Shown: piece by piece, positions 7,822 to 15,943 of the stretch
How the letters are laid out: each line of letters starts with the position of its first letter
Numbering within the stretch: position 1 is the stretch's first letter
NCBI GenBank assembly: GCA_963786985.1
Contig: CAWBBL010000009.1
Span: 186,001 to 250,000, forward strand
DNA length: 64,000 nucleotides
DNA from: Desertimonas sp963786985
Lineage (GTDB): Bacteria; Actinomycetota; Acidimicrobiia; Acidimicrobiales; Ilumatobacteraceae
Direction: 5' to 3'
The notes under the pieces: generated by a model
Databases searched by the model: none
Seen by the model: the letters and a program-made list of their open reading frames with translations, nothing else
What the model was told of the DNA's origin: nothing
Made by a program: the position numbers and the translations under genes

Positions 7822-8162
7822 TGAAACTGCGCAAGGGTGACACCGTCGAGGTGCTCACCGGCAAGAACAAGGGCAAGCAGGGCACGATCCTGCAGGTCCT
7901 CCCGGCCGATGACAAGGTCATCGTGTCGGCAGTCAACACGGCGTCCAAGCACATGAAGCCGGGCCGTCGACACCGCAACCGCCAGGCGCCCCAGCAACGC
8001 GACCAGGGCGGCATCGTCGAGATCGACGTGCCGATCCACGTCAGCAACGTCGCCTACGTGCATGGTGGCAAGACCGTGCGCCTCGGCTACAGCACCGACG
8101 CCAAGGGCCACAAGGTGCGCGTCGTCAAGCTCGGCGGCGGCAAAACCGAGGTGATCGGATGA
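7821..8162 (+). CDS. rplX: 50S ribosomal protein L24 (uL24)
   Basis: 113 residues with a KOW motif at the start (KLRKGDTVEVLTGKNKGKQG). ATG 7821 overlaps the rplN stop by one base; a GTG three bases earlier is also possible. The end overlaps rplE by four bases. Confidence 0.97.
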   Translation: MKLRKGDTVEVLTGKNKGKQGTILQVLPADDKVIVSAVNTASKHMKPGRRHRNRQAPQQRDQGGIVEIDVPIHVSNVAYVHGGKTVRLGYSTDAKGHKVRVVKLGGGKTEVIG

Positions 8163-8809
8163 GCGACACAGCAACCGCAACGAAGACGATGCCGCGTCTC
8201 AAGCAGCGCTACAACGACCAGATCAAGAGCCAGCTGCAAGAGCGGCTCGAGCTGACCAACGTGATGCGCGTGCCGACGCTCGACAAGATCGTCATCAACA
8301 TGGGCGTCGGCCGGGCCACCCAGCAGCCGTCGCAGCTCGAGGCGGCGGTTGTCGACCTCACGGCGATCGCCGGGCAGAAGCCGATCGTCACCAAGGCCAA
8401 GCACTCGATCGCCGGCTTCAAGTTGCGCGAGGGCCAATCGATCGGCACCAAGGTCACGTTGCGCGGCGACCGCATGTGGGAGTTCCTCGACCGCTTGATC
8501 GCCGTGGCGATCCCCCGGATCCGCGACTTCCGTGGTCTGCCGGCGACATCGTGGGACGGGCGAGGCAACTACACGTTCGGGCTCAACGACCAGACGGTGT
8601 TCCCCGAGATCGACTACGACAAGATCGACACCCCTCGCGGCATGGACATCACCCTCGTCACCACGGCGACCGACGATGCATCCGGCAAGGCGCTGCTCGA
8701 TGCGTTCGGATTCCCGTTCCGCACCGGAGCCGATCCCTCGGCCGTCACCCCGACGACGAAGCGTTCCCGTGGACCAGTTCGCGGCGGCAAGTCCGCCAAG
8801 AGGAAGTAG
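8159..8809 (+). CDS. rplE: 50S ribosomal protein L5 (uL5)
   Basis: 216 residues. The uL5 core runs from MPRLKQRYNDQIKSQL, through KIVINMGVGRATQQPSQLEA, to TATDDASGKALLDAFGFPFR. About 20 residues of basic tail (TKRSRGPVRGGKSAKRK) follow the usual C-terminus. It binds 5S rRNA in the central protuberance. ATGA overlap with rplX. Confidence 0.97.
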   Translation: MSDTATATKTMPRLKQRYNDQIKSQLQERLELTNVMRVPTLDKIVINMGVGRATQQPSQLEAAVVDLTAIAGQKPIVTKAKHSIAGFKLREGQSIGTKVTLRGDRMWEFLDRLIAVAIPRIRDFRGLPATSWDGRGNYTFGLNDQTVFPEIDYDKIDTPRGMDITLVTTATDDASGKALLDAFGFPFRTGADPSAVTPTTKRSRGPVRGGKSAKRK

Positions 8810-8825
8810 AGGCCTCGCAACCACC

Positions 8826-9011
8826 ATGGCCAAGAAAGCACTGATCAACAAGGCTGCTGGCAAGCCCAAGTTCAAGGTCCGCGCCTACACCCGCTGCCGT
8901 CGTTGTGGGCGCGCCCGCTCGGTCTTGCGCAAGTTCGGGCTGTGCCGGGTGTGCCTGCGCGAGCTCGCCCACGCCGGCGAGATTCCCGGTCTGACGAAGT
9001 CGAGCTGGTGA
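8826..9011 (+). CDS. rpsZ: 30S ribosomal protein S14 type Z (uS14, zinc form)
   Basis: 61 residues, MAKKALINKAAGKPKFKVRA. Two CxxC pairs (CRRC and CRVC, 12 residues apart) form the zinc site of the short C+ form of uS14. The zinc-free, roughly 100-residue paralogue used under zinc starvation is not in this window. The start is fixed by the conserved N-terminus. Confidence 0.97.
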   Translation: MAKKALINKAAGKPKFKVRAYTRCRRCGRARSVLRKFGLCRVCLRELAHAGEIPGLTKSSW

Positions 9012-9024
9012 GGGAGGAGAAGAG

Positions 9025-9426
9025 ATGCTGACTGATCCCATTGCCGACATGCTCACCCGCGTTCGCAACGCCAACACGGCGATGCACGACGTGGTGAAGA
9101 TGCCGTCGTCGAAGCAGAAGGTGGCGCTCGCCGAGATCCTCGAGTCCGAGGGCTACATCGGCGGCTACGAGGTCGCCCCGTCGCCCAAGGGCGTCGGCGA
9201 CGTCCTCACGATCCACCTCAAGTACTCCCCAGACCGCGACCGCACGATCTCCGGCCTTCGCCGGGTGTCGTCGCCGGGCCTGCGCGTGTACCGCAAGGCG
9301 AACGCCGTGCCGCGGGTCCTCGGTGGCCTCGGCGTCGCTGTCCTGTCCACCTCCCAGGGATTGATGACCGACCGTGAGGCGCGCAAGCGCAAGGTCGGCG
9401 GCGAAATCCTCTGTTACGTGTGGTGA
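9025..9426 (+). CDS. rpsH: 30S ribosomal protein S8 (uS8)
   Basis: 133 residues, MLTDPIADMLTRVRNANTAM. The C-terminal signature GLRRVSSPGLRVYRKANAVP and the closing GLMTDREARKRKVGGEILCY match uS8. GGGAGGAG at 9011-9018 is a good ribosome binding site for ATG 9025. Confidence 0.98.
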   Translation: MLTDPIADMLTRVRNANTAMHDVVKMPSSKQKVALAEILESEGYIGGYEVAPSPKGVGDVLTIHLKYSPDRDRTISGLRRVSSPGLRVYRKANAVPRVLGGLGVAVLSTSQGLMTDREARKRKVGGEILCYVW

Positions 9427-9433
9427 GGTAGAG

Positions 9434-9976
9434 ATGTCTCGAATTGGACAAGCCCCGATCCCTGTTCCGAGCGGCGTCGACGTCACGATCGACGGCCAGT
9501 CGGTCACCGTCAAGGGTCCCAAGGGAACCCTCACCCGGACGATCGTTCCGTCGATCACCGTGGTCAACGATGACGGCACGTTGAACGTGACGCGCCCGGA
9601 CGACGAGCGCGAGAACCGTGCCCTCCACGGCCTGACCCGCAGCCTGATCAACAACATGGTGATCGGTGTGACCGACGGCTTCAGCAAGCGTCTGGAGATC
9701 GTCGGGGTCGGTTACCGCGCCGAGGCCCAGGGCCCGACGGCGGTCCGCTTGGCGCTCGGCTTCAGCCACCCCGTCAACGTCAGCGCTCCCGAGGGCGTGA
9801 CGTTCGAGGTCCCGGCGCCGACGCAGGTCGTCGTCAGTGGCATCGACAAGGAAGTCGTCGGTCAGGTGGCCGCCGACATCCGATCCATCCGCAAGCCCGA
9901 GCCGTACAAGGGCAAGGGTGTCCGCTACCAGGGCGAGCGTGTCCTGCGCAAGGCGGGCAAGGCAGGAAAGAAGTAG
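9434..9976 (+). CDS. rplF: 50S ribosomal protein L6 (uL6)
   Basis: 180 residues, MSRIGQAPIPVPSGVDVTID. The C-terminal RNA-binding segment with RKPEPYKGKGVRYQGERVLRK is intact. ATG 9434 lies 7 bp after the rpsH stop, with GAGGTAGAG just before it. Confidence 0.98.
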   Translation: MSRIGQAPIPVPSGVDVTIDGQSVTVKGPKGTLTRTIVPSITVVNDDGTLNVTRPDDERENRALHGLTRSLINNMVIGVTDGFSKRLEIVGVGYRAEAQGPTAVRLALGFSHPVNVSAPEGVTFEVPAPTQVVVSGIDKEVVGQVAADIRSIRKPEPYKGKGVRYQGERVLRKAGKAGKK

Positions 9977-9980
9977 GGCT

Positions 9981-10346
9981 ATGGCTACTACCGCTAGCGT
10001 TCGGCGCGAGTCGCGGATCCGCCGCCACCGCCGAGTGCGCAAGAAGATCCACGGCACCGCGGCGCGTCCGCGCCTCGCCGTGCACCGTTCCAACAAGCAC
10101 CTCGTCGTGCAGGTCATCGACGACGACGCCGGGCACACGCTCGCTGCGGCGTCGACCACCGAGGCCGACCTGCGGACGGCCGGTGGCCACAGCGTGGATG
10201 CCGCCTCGAAGGTCGGCAAGCTCGTCGCCGAGCGGGCCAAGGCCGCCGGCATCACCCAGGTCGTCTTCGACCGGGGTGGGTTCATCTATCACGGGCGCAT
10301 CGCCGCGGTCGCCGCCGCGGCACGCGAAGCCGGTCTGGAGTTCTAA
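9981..10346 (+). CDS. rplR: 50S ribosomal protein L18 (uL18)
   Basis: 121 residues. A basic N-terminus (RRHRRVRKKIHGTAARPRLA) leads into the 5S rRNA-binding domain, ending GRIAAVAAAAREAGLEF as in most uL18. The stop overlaps the rpsE start by one base. Confidence 0.97.
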   Translation: MATTASVRRESRIRRHRRVRKKIHGTAARPRLAVHRSNKHLVVQVIDDDAGHTLAAASTTEADLRTAGGHSVDAASKVGKLVAERAKAAGITQVVFDRGGFIYHGRIAAVAAAAREAGLEF

Positions 10347-10954
10347 TGGCAAACACGCACACCACCTCATTCGACAGCAGCGAAGGCGGCTTGCGCGAGT
10401 CGCGAGTCATCACGATCAACCGCGTTGCGAAGGTGGTCCGCGGCGGTCGGCGCTTCTCGTTCACGGCGCTCGTCGTCATCGGTGACGGCAACGGCCGCGT
10501 CGGTCTCGGCTACGGCAAGGCGAAAGAGGTGCCGCTGGCCATCCAGAAGGGCACCGAGGAAGCCAAGCGCAACCTGTTCGAGGTGCCCCTCGCCGGCCCG
10601 ACGATCCCTCACCCGGTCATCGGTGTCACCGGTGCCGGTCGGGTCCTGATGAAGCCGGCGGCGCCCGGTACCGGAGTGATCGCCGGCGGCGCGGCCCGGA
10701 TCATCCTCGAGGAAGCCGGGATCCACGACGTGCTGTGCAAGTCGCTCGGGTCGGCCAACCACATCAACGTCGCCCGCGCCACGGTGCAGGGGCTGCAGTC
10801 GCTGCAGCGCCCGGACGAGGTCGCCGCCCGCCGCGGACTGGCGGCCGAGGACTTCGTGCCCAAGGGCATGCTCAAGGCGTACAACGACCGCAAGCGCGGG
10901 ATGCACCCGTCGAACGCTTCGGGCGGCGGCGAGGAACCGGGAGCGAGCGCCTGA
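10346..10954 (+). CDS. rpsE: 30S ribosomal protein S5 (uS5)
   Basis: 202 residues. The N-terminal double-stranded-RNA-binding-like domain begins near residue 20 (ESRVITINRVAKVVRGGRRF) and the C-terminal domain holds GVIAGGAARIILEEAGIHDV and SLGSANHINVARATVQGL. A short glycine/glutamate-rich tail follows. One-base overlaps with both neighbours. Confidence 0.98.
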   Translation: MANTHTTSFDSSEGGLRESRVITINRVAKVVRGGRRFSFTALVVIGDGNGRVGLGYGKAKEVPLAIQKGTEEAKRNLFEVPLAGPTIPHPVIGVTGAGRVLMKPAAPGTGVIAGGAARIILEEAGIHDVLCKSLGSANHINVARATVQGLQSLQRPDEVAARRGLAAEDFVPKGMLKAYNDRKRGMHPSNASGGGEEPGASA

Positions 10955-11157
10955 TGGCCGAGCAATCTGAGACCACGATCGTCGTCACCCAGGTGAAGTC
11001 CGGCACCCACGCCAAGCCGAAGACGCGCGGCACGCTGCGCGCCCTCGGCCTCGGGCGCATCGGCAAGTCGAACACGCTGCCCGATCGGCCCGAGATTCGC
11101 GGCATGATCGCCCGCGTCCCCCACCTCGTCACGGTGCAAGAAGGAGTGGACTCATGA
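10954..11157 (+). CDS. rpmD: 50S ribosomal protein L30 (uL30)
   Basis: 67 residues. TIVVTQVKSGTHAKPKTRGT and LGLGRIGKSNTLPDRPEIRG are the family core. ATG 10954 overlaps the rpsE stop; its own stop overlaps the rplO start by four bases. Confidence 0.95.
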   Translation: MAEQSETTIVVTQVKSGTHAKPKTRGTLRALGLGRIGKSNTLPDRPEIRGMIARVPHLVTVQEGVDS

Positions 11158-11672
11158 AGGTGCATGAGCTGGCACCCTCACCAGGAGCCAACAAAGGTCC
11201 GAAGCGGCGTGCCCGGGGCATCGCCGGCAAGGGCGGCAAGACCGCCGGCCGCGGTACGAAGGGCCAGCGTTCGCGCGGGCGCGGCAAGGTGCCCCGCGGC
11301 TTCGAGGGTGGCCAGATGCCGCTCAAGCAGCGCGTTCCGAAGTTGAAGGGGTTCAACAACCCGTTCCGCGTCGAGTACGCCGGTGTCAACCTCGACACCC
11401 TCGAGGAGCTCGCCGATCGCTTCGAGGCCGGTGCCGTCACGCCCGATTCGCTCGCCGCCGCCGGTGCCGTGCGCAAGGGCGTCTACGTCAAGGTGCTCGG
11501 CCGTGGCGAGCTGTCCCGCAAGCTCGATGTCCAGGTCCACGCGGTGTCGAAGACCGCCGAGGCTGCGATCACTGCTGCCGGCGGCACGGTCACCCTCGTC
11601 CCCCTGCCGTTCAAGGGCGAGAACAAGGCCGGTCGCCCGGCTGCCAAGGGCAATCAGTTCACCAACCGATAG
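11154..11672 (+). CDS. rplO: 50S ribosomal protein L15 (uL15)
   Basis: 172 residues, MKVHELAPSPGANKGPKRRA. The glycine-rich basic segment GIAGKGGKTAGRGTKGQRSR and GFEGGQMPLKQRVPKLKGF are diagnostic. It is slightly longer than the usual 145-150 residues at the C-terminus. secY follows after 61 bp. Confidence 0.97.
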   Translation: MKVHELAPSPGANKGPKRRARGIAGKGGKTAGRGTKGQRSRGRGKVPRGFEGGQMPLKQRVPKLKGFNNPFRVEYAGVNLDTLEELADRFEAGAVTPDSLAAAGAVRKGVYVKVLGRGELSRKLDVQVHAVSKTAEAAITAAGGTVTLVPLPFKGENKAGRPAAKGNQFTNR

Positions 11673-11733
11673 GTTCCGATCGCCGCGCCGACCGGCCGGG
11701 GACTGACCGCAGAGAACACAAGGATCCACGACG

Positions 11734-13053
11734 TTGCTTTCCAGCCTGAAGAACATCTTCAAGATCCCGGATCTGCGCAACAAGATCCTGTTCACGATCA
11801 TGATGATCGCCGTCTACCGGTTCGGTACGACGATCCGCGTGCCGGGTATCGATCACCAGGCGATCAAGCAGTTGCAGGACGCGGCGAGCACGCAGGGGGC
11901 CATCGGGTTCCTCAACCTGTTCTCCGGCGGTGCCTTCGAGAGCTTTTCGATCTTCGCCCTCGGGATCATGCCGTACATCACGGCGAGCATCATCATGCAG
12001 ATCCTCGGCGTGGTGATCCCCAAGCTCGAGCAGTTGCAACAGCAAGGGGCCGTCGGCCAACGCAAGATCACCCAGTACACGCGCTACGTCACGATCGCCC
12101 TGGCGACGCTTCAGGCGACCGGGCTGGTCTTCGTGTTCGGCACGGGCCGCGGCGCCGGCTACCTCTCGGTCAATGCCCCGAGCGTGCCGATCCTGCCCGA
12201 CGGACTGTGGCCGCGGGGCTACCTGATCATCCCGACCCTCGTCGCCGGTACGGCCGTGCTGATGTGGATGGGCGAGCTGATCAGCCAGCGGGGCATCGGC
12301 AACGGCATGTCGATGATCATCTTTGCCTCGGTCGTGGCCGGGATGCCCTATGGCTTCTGGTCGATCCTCGTCCAGGACAAGTACGTCTGGTTCGTCATCA
12401 TCGTCGGTGTCACGGTGGCGATCATCGTCTCCGTCGTCTACATCGAGTTGGGGCAACGACGAATCCCCGTGCAGTTCGCCAAACGCGTGGTCGGACGGCG
12501 GATGTACGGCGGGCAGAACACGTACATCCCGCTGAAGGTCAACCAGTCCGGGGTGATCCCGGTGATCTTCGCCAGCTCGATCCTGCTGATCCCGGTGATC
12601 GCCACCAACGTGCTCGGCAACGCCGACTCGGGGTGGCGGCGCACGGTCACCGAGTGGGTGAACAAGTACATCGTCAACCCGCAGAACATCGTGTACATCA
12701 CGCTGTTCGCGCTGATGATCATCGCCTTCGCCTACTTCTACAACACGATCGCCTTCGACCCGGTGCGGCAGGCGGACCAGATCCGCCGCCAGGGCGGATT
12801 CATCCCTGGCGTGCGCCCTGGCCCGCAAACTGAGCGCTACCTCGCTCGCGTCGTCAACCGGATCACCCTGCCCGGGGCCGTGTTCATCGCCATCGTGGCG
12901 ACGATCCCCTACGTGCTCACGTGGGCGGCGGGAATTCAGTCTCTCGGATTTGCCGGCACGAGCCTGCTGATTGCCGTCGGAGTGGCGCTCGAGGTGATGC
13001 GCCAAATCGACAGTCAGCTCACGCTGCGCAACTACGAGGGGTTCCTGAAATAG
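11734..13053 (+). CDS. secY: preprotein translocase subunit SecY
   Basis: 439 residues with about ten hydrophobic segments, the protein-conducting channel of the Sec system. The plug/TM2 region (VPGIDHQAIKQ onwards), GNGMSMIIFASVVAGMPYG, and the cytoplasmic loop before TM9 are recognisable; the C-terminus RNYEGFLK is typical. The start is TTG at 11734, with AAGGA at 11720-11724; no ATG is available upstream. Position between rplO and adk is the standard spc-operon place. Confidence 0.97.
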   Translation: MLSSLKNIFKIPDLRNKILFTIMMIAVYRFGTTIRVPGIDHQAIKQLQDAASTQGAIGFLNLFSGGAFESFSIFALGIMPYITASIIMQILGVVIPKLEQLQQQGAVGQRKITQYTRYVTIALATLQATGLVFVFGTGRGAGYLSVNAPSVPILPDGLWPRGYLIIPTLVAGTAVLMWMGELISQRGIGNGMSMIIFASVVAGMPYGFWSILVQDKYVWFVIIVGVTVAIIVSVVYIELGQRRIPVQFAKRVVGRRMYGGQNTYIPLKVNQSGVIPVIFASSILLIPVIATNVLGNADSGWRRTVTEWVNKYIVNPQNIVYITLFALMIIAFAYFYNTIAFDPVRQADQIRRQGGFIPGVRPGPQTERYLARVVNRITLPGAVFIAIVATIPYVLTWAAGIQSLGFAGTSLLIAVGVALEVMRQIDSQLTLRNYEGFLK

Positions 13054-13069
13054 CGGTGGGGCTCCTCCG

Positions 13070-13735
13070 GTGATCCCCGGCGCTCGGCTCGTCATCCTCG
13101 GTCGCCAGGGAGCCGGCAAGGGAACGCAGTGTGTCCGCATGTCGCGTCACTACGTCGTGCCGCACATCTCCACCGGCGACATGTTGCGCGCCGCCGTCCG
13201 CGAGGGCACCGAGCTCGGCCTGGCTGCCAGGGAGATCATGGACTCCGGCGGCCTCGTCGGCGACGAGATCATGATCGGGCTCGTCGACGAGCGGCTGCAA
13301 CGAGCCGACGCGCGCACCCGCGGCTACATCCTCGACGGCTTCCCGCGCACCGTGATGCAGGCCGACGCCCTCGACGAGATCGCCGGCGACAAGCCCCTCG
13401 ACGTCGTCATCGACTTGTACGTCGCCCGTGAGGTGGTGATCCGGCGCATCTCGGCGCGCCGGGTTTGCCGGGACTGTGGGACCAACTACACGGCCACTGG
13501 CTACGAACGTCCGCCATGGATCTGCGAGGTCTGCGGCGGCGACGTGATGCAGCGCGAGGACGACCACCCCGATGCGATCAACCGCCGACTCGATCTGTAC
13601 GAATCCCAGACGGCGCCGCTGATCGAGCACTACACCGAACAGGGGCGGCTGGTCATCGTCGACGGCCTGGGCACCCCGGACGAGGTGTTCGATCGGCTCA
13701 CCGACGCCGTGGCCGTCGCCCGCAAAGAGCGCTGA
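13070..13735 (+). CDS. adk: adenylate kinase
   Basis: 221 residues, GTG start at 13070. P-loop GRQGAGKGTQ near residue 11, AMP-binding ISTGDMLRAAV, GFPRTVMQADAL, and a long LID. The LID holds two cysteine pairs (CRDC and CEVC), the zinc-binding form typical of many Gram-positive enzymes. It catalyses ATP + AMP to 2 ADP. Many actinobacteria place map between adk and infA; here a 383-bp gap follows instead. Confidence 0.96.
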   Translation: MIPGARLVILGRQGAGKGTQCVRMSRHYVVPHISTGDMLRAAVREGTELGLAAREIMDSGGLVGDEIMIGLVDERLQRADARTRGYILDGFPRTVMQADALDEIAGDKPLDVVIDLYVAREVVIRRISARRVCRDCGTNYTATGYERPPWICEVCGGDVMQREDDHPDAINRRLDLYESQTAPLIEHYTEQGRLVIVDGLGTPDEVFDRLTDAVAVARKER

Positions 13736-14118
13736 CGCCTTGTCGTTTGCTGGCGACGGGTCGCGGGCGCCGCGGCCTCACGGTTGTTTGCTCTTGAAAT
13801 GGGGTGGTTGCGGTCCCCGACGAGGGTTCGGCCGGCGCGATGAGCATTCGTTGCGCCAGAGGCTGTCATCGCTCATCGCAGCGTCTGAACCGGTCGCACC
13901 GGCCGCCCACACCCACTTCCAGAGCCAGCAACCGTGCCAGGCGCAGCGGCCAAACCCGTCGCCAGCCGTCGCCGGCCAACCGCTAGCAGGCATTGGAGTT
14001 GCCGCACCTCGCCGGTAACATTGATCCCCGGCCTGTACGCAGGTCGGCCCCTGTTCGCCCGGGTCATGGTCGACACGATTGACCGCGATCCCCCTGATCA
14101 CACGGTGAGGAGCTCCTC
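13736..14118 (+). other. adk-infA intergenic region, no gene seen
   Basis: 383 bp without a supported gene; map (methionine aminopeptidase), often found here, is absent. It contains a 9-bp inverted repeat, GCGATGAGC at 13837-13845 and GCTCATCGC at 13871-13879, with a 25-bp loop, and the infA promoter described separately. I see no tRNA or riboswitch fold. Confidence 0.6.
13993..14021 (+). promoter_or_regulatory. candidate infA promoter
   Basis: TTGGAG at 13993-13998 and TAACAT at 14016-14021 are separated by 17 bp, a good fit to a housekeeping sigma promoter. It would give infA, rpmJ and the rpsM-rplQ block their own start with a leader of about 90 bases. Confidence 0.45.
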
Positions 14119-14343
14119 CTGCCCAAGCCCAAAGAAGACGCCATCGTGCTCGAAGGCACGATCCTGGAGTCGTTGCCCAACGCCATGTTCCGTGTCGAGC
14201 TCGACAACGGCCACAAGGTGTTGGCGCACATCTCCGGCAAGATGCGGATGCACTACATCCGCATCCTGCCTGGCGACAAGGTGCAGGTAGAACTCACCCC
14301 GTACGACCTCACCCGAGGTCGCATCACGTACCGCTTCAAGTGA
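14119..14343 (+). CDS. infA: translation initiation factor IF-1, probable CTG start
   Basis: The conserved protein begins at CTG 14119 and reads (M)PKPKEDAIVLEGTILESLPN, then the OB fold NGHKVLAHISGKMRMHYIRI and the standard end LTRGRITYRFK: 74 residues, the family length. No ATG, GTG or TTG lies in frame at or upstream of this point before non-homologous sequence. GAGGAG at 14107-14112 is spaced 6 bases from the CTG. The next standard start, GTG 14146, would remove nine conserved residues. IF-1 occupies the ribosomal A site during initiation. The start codon is the odd point; the protein identity is certain. Confidence 0.9.
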   Translation: MPKPKEDAIVLEGTILESLPNAMFRVELDNGHKVLAHISGKMRMHYIRILPGDKVQVELTPYDLTRGRITYRFK

Positions 14344-14362
14344 GCCCAGAGAGACCGTTGCC

Positions 14363-14476
14363 ATGAAGGTTCGACCCAGCGTCAAGAAGATGTGCGAGAA
14401 GTGCAAGGTGATCCGCCGGCACGGTCGCGTCCAGGTGATCTGCGAGAACCCCCGCCACAAGCAGCGTCAGGGCTGA
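14363..14476 (+). CDS. rpmJ: 50S ribosomal protein L36 (bL36)
   Basis: 37 residues, MKVRPSVKKMCEKCKVIRRH and the end ENPRHKQRQG. The zinc ligands of the C+ form are all present (Cys11, Cys14, Cys27, His32). It lies between infA and rpsM, its usual place. Confidence 0.97.
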   Translation: MKVRPSVKKMCEKCKVIRRHGRVQVICENPRHKQRQG

Positions 14477-14489
14477 GAAGGACACACGT

Positions 14490-14870
14490 ATGGCTCGTAT
14501 CGCCGGCATCGACATCCCCCGCGAGAAGCGGTTGGAGATCTCGCTCACCTACATCTTCGGCATCGGCCTGCCGACGGCACAGAAGCTGTGTGCCGACATC
14601 GGGCTCGACCCGAACACCAAAGTGTCGGCGCTGACCGACGACGAGGTGCTCAAGATCCGTACCTACGTCGACGAGAACCTGCGCATCGAAGGTGACCTGC
14701 GGCGCGACGTTCAGCAGGACATCAAGCGCAAGATCGAGATCGGGTGCTACCAGGGCGTCCGCCACCGCCGCGGCCTGCCGGTCCGCGGCCAGCGCACGCA
14801 CACCAACGCCCGCACCCGCAAGGGACCCAAGCGCACCGTCGCCAACAAGAAGAAGGCTGTGAGGAAGTAA
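14490..14870 (+). CDS. rpsM: 30S ribosomal protein S13 (uS13)
   Basis: 126 residues, MARIAGIDIPREKRLEISLT. The helix-two-turn-helix region and the C-terminal GLPVRGQRTHTNARTRKGPK are intact. It contacts the P-site tRNA and forms inter-subunit bridges. An AGAAGGA site precedes the ATG. Confidence 0.98.
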   Translation: MARIAGIDIPREKRLEISLTYIFGIGLPTAQKLCADIGLDPNTKVSALTDDEVLKIRTYVDENLRIEGDLRRDVQQDIKRKIEIGCYQGVRHRRGLPVRGQRTHTNARTRKGPKRTVANKKKAVRK

Positions 14871-14874
14871 CGCG

Positions 14875-15273
14875 ATGGCGAAGCCAAAGCCAGCCGGACG
14901 GCGACCGCGTCGCCGCGACCGCAAGAACGTCACCACCGGTGTGGTGCACATCAAGAGCTCGTTCAACAACACGATCGTCTCGATCACCGACACCGAGGGC
15001 AACGTCATCGCCTGGGCGTCGTCCGGTGGCGTGGGCTTCAAGGGCTCCCGCAAGTCGACGCCGTTCGCTGCCCAGCTCGCCGCCGAGCGGGCCGGCCGGG
15101 CGGCCATGGAGCACGGCCTGCGTCGCGCCGAGGTCCAGGTGAAGGGCCCGGGGTCCGGCCGCGACACGGCCGTACGCTCGATCCAGAACACCGGCATCGA
15201 GGTCACCTCGATCAAGGACGTCACCCCCATGCCGCACAACGGCTGCCGTCAACCGAAGCGTCGGAGAGGCTGA
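14875..15273 (+). CDS. rpsK: 30S ribosomal protein S11 (uS11)
   Basis: 132 residues. Basic start MAKPKPAGRRPRRRDRKNVT, then NNTIVSITDTEGNVIAWAS and the closing DVTPMPHNGCRQPKRRRG, all diagnostic. Four bases separate it from rpsM and two from rpsD. Confidence 0.98.
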   Translation: MAKPKPAGRRPRRRDRKNVTTGVVHIKSSFNNTIVSITDTEGNVIAWASSGGVGFKGSRKSTPFAAQLAAERAGRAAMEHGLRRAEVQVKGPGSGRDTAVRSIQNTGIEVTSIKDVTPMPHNGCRQPKRRRG

Positions 15274-15275
15274 TC

Positions 15276-15893
15276 ATGGCTCGTCACACCGGTCCCAAGG
15301 TCCGCCTGTCGCGGCGGCTGAGCACCAACCTGTTCGAGAACGAGAAGGGTCGTCGGGCCCTCGAACGTCGTCCGTTCCCGCCGGGGGCCCACGGTCGCAC
15401 CCGCCGTCGCAGCACCGGCTCCGAGTACCTCAGCCAGCTGCAGGAGAAGCAGAAGGCGAAGTACATCTACGGCGTGCTCGAGCGTCAGTTCAAGAAGACC
15501 TACGTCGAAGCGGTCCGCCTCGCCGGGCCGACGGGCGAGAACCTGCTGCGACTGCTCGAGCTGCGCCTCGACAACGTCACGTTCCGCGCCGGGTGGGCAT
15601 CGACCCGTCCGCAGGCCCGCCAATTCGTCAACCACGGCCTCGTCCTCGTCAACGGCAAGCGCGTCGACATCCCCAGCTGTCGCGTCCGCCAAGGCGACGT
15701 CATCACGCTCGGCCCGCGCGCCGCCAAGATGATCGTCATCCAGCACAACATCGACGTCCTCGACCGCTCGCTCGTCGGTTGGCTGGAAGCCGGCGACGGC
15801 GGCAAGCAGGTCACGGTGCGTTCGTTGCCGCAGCGCGAGCACATCGACGTCCCCGTGCGCGAGCAGCTCATCGTCGAGCTCTACTCCAAGTAA
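15276..15893 (+). CDS. rpsD: 30S ribosomal protein S4 (uS4)
   Basis: 205 residues with an S4 RNA-binding domain at about residues 95-155 (RLDNVTFRAGWASTRPQARQ). The N-terminal zinc cysteines found in some uS4 are absent, so this is the zinc-free form. uS4 starts assembly of the small subunit and can repress its own operon in some bacteria; no such site is evident here. Confidence 0.97.
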   Translation: MARHTGPKVRLSRRLSTNLFENEKGRRALERRPFPPGAHGRTRRRSTGSEYLSQLQEKQKAKYIYGVLERQFKKTYVEAVRLAGPTGENLLRLLELRLDNVTFRAGWASTRPQARQFVNHGLVLVNGKRVDIPSCRVRQGDVITLGPRAAKMIVIQHNIDVLDRSLVGWLEAGDGGKQVTVRSLPQREHIDVPVREQLIVELYSK

Positions 15894-15943
15894 TCAATCG
15901 AAGTACACCGCCTTACACGCCCAGAGAGAAAGTCACCGCAGCC

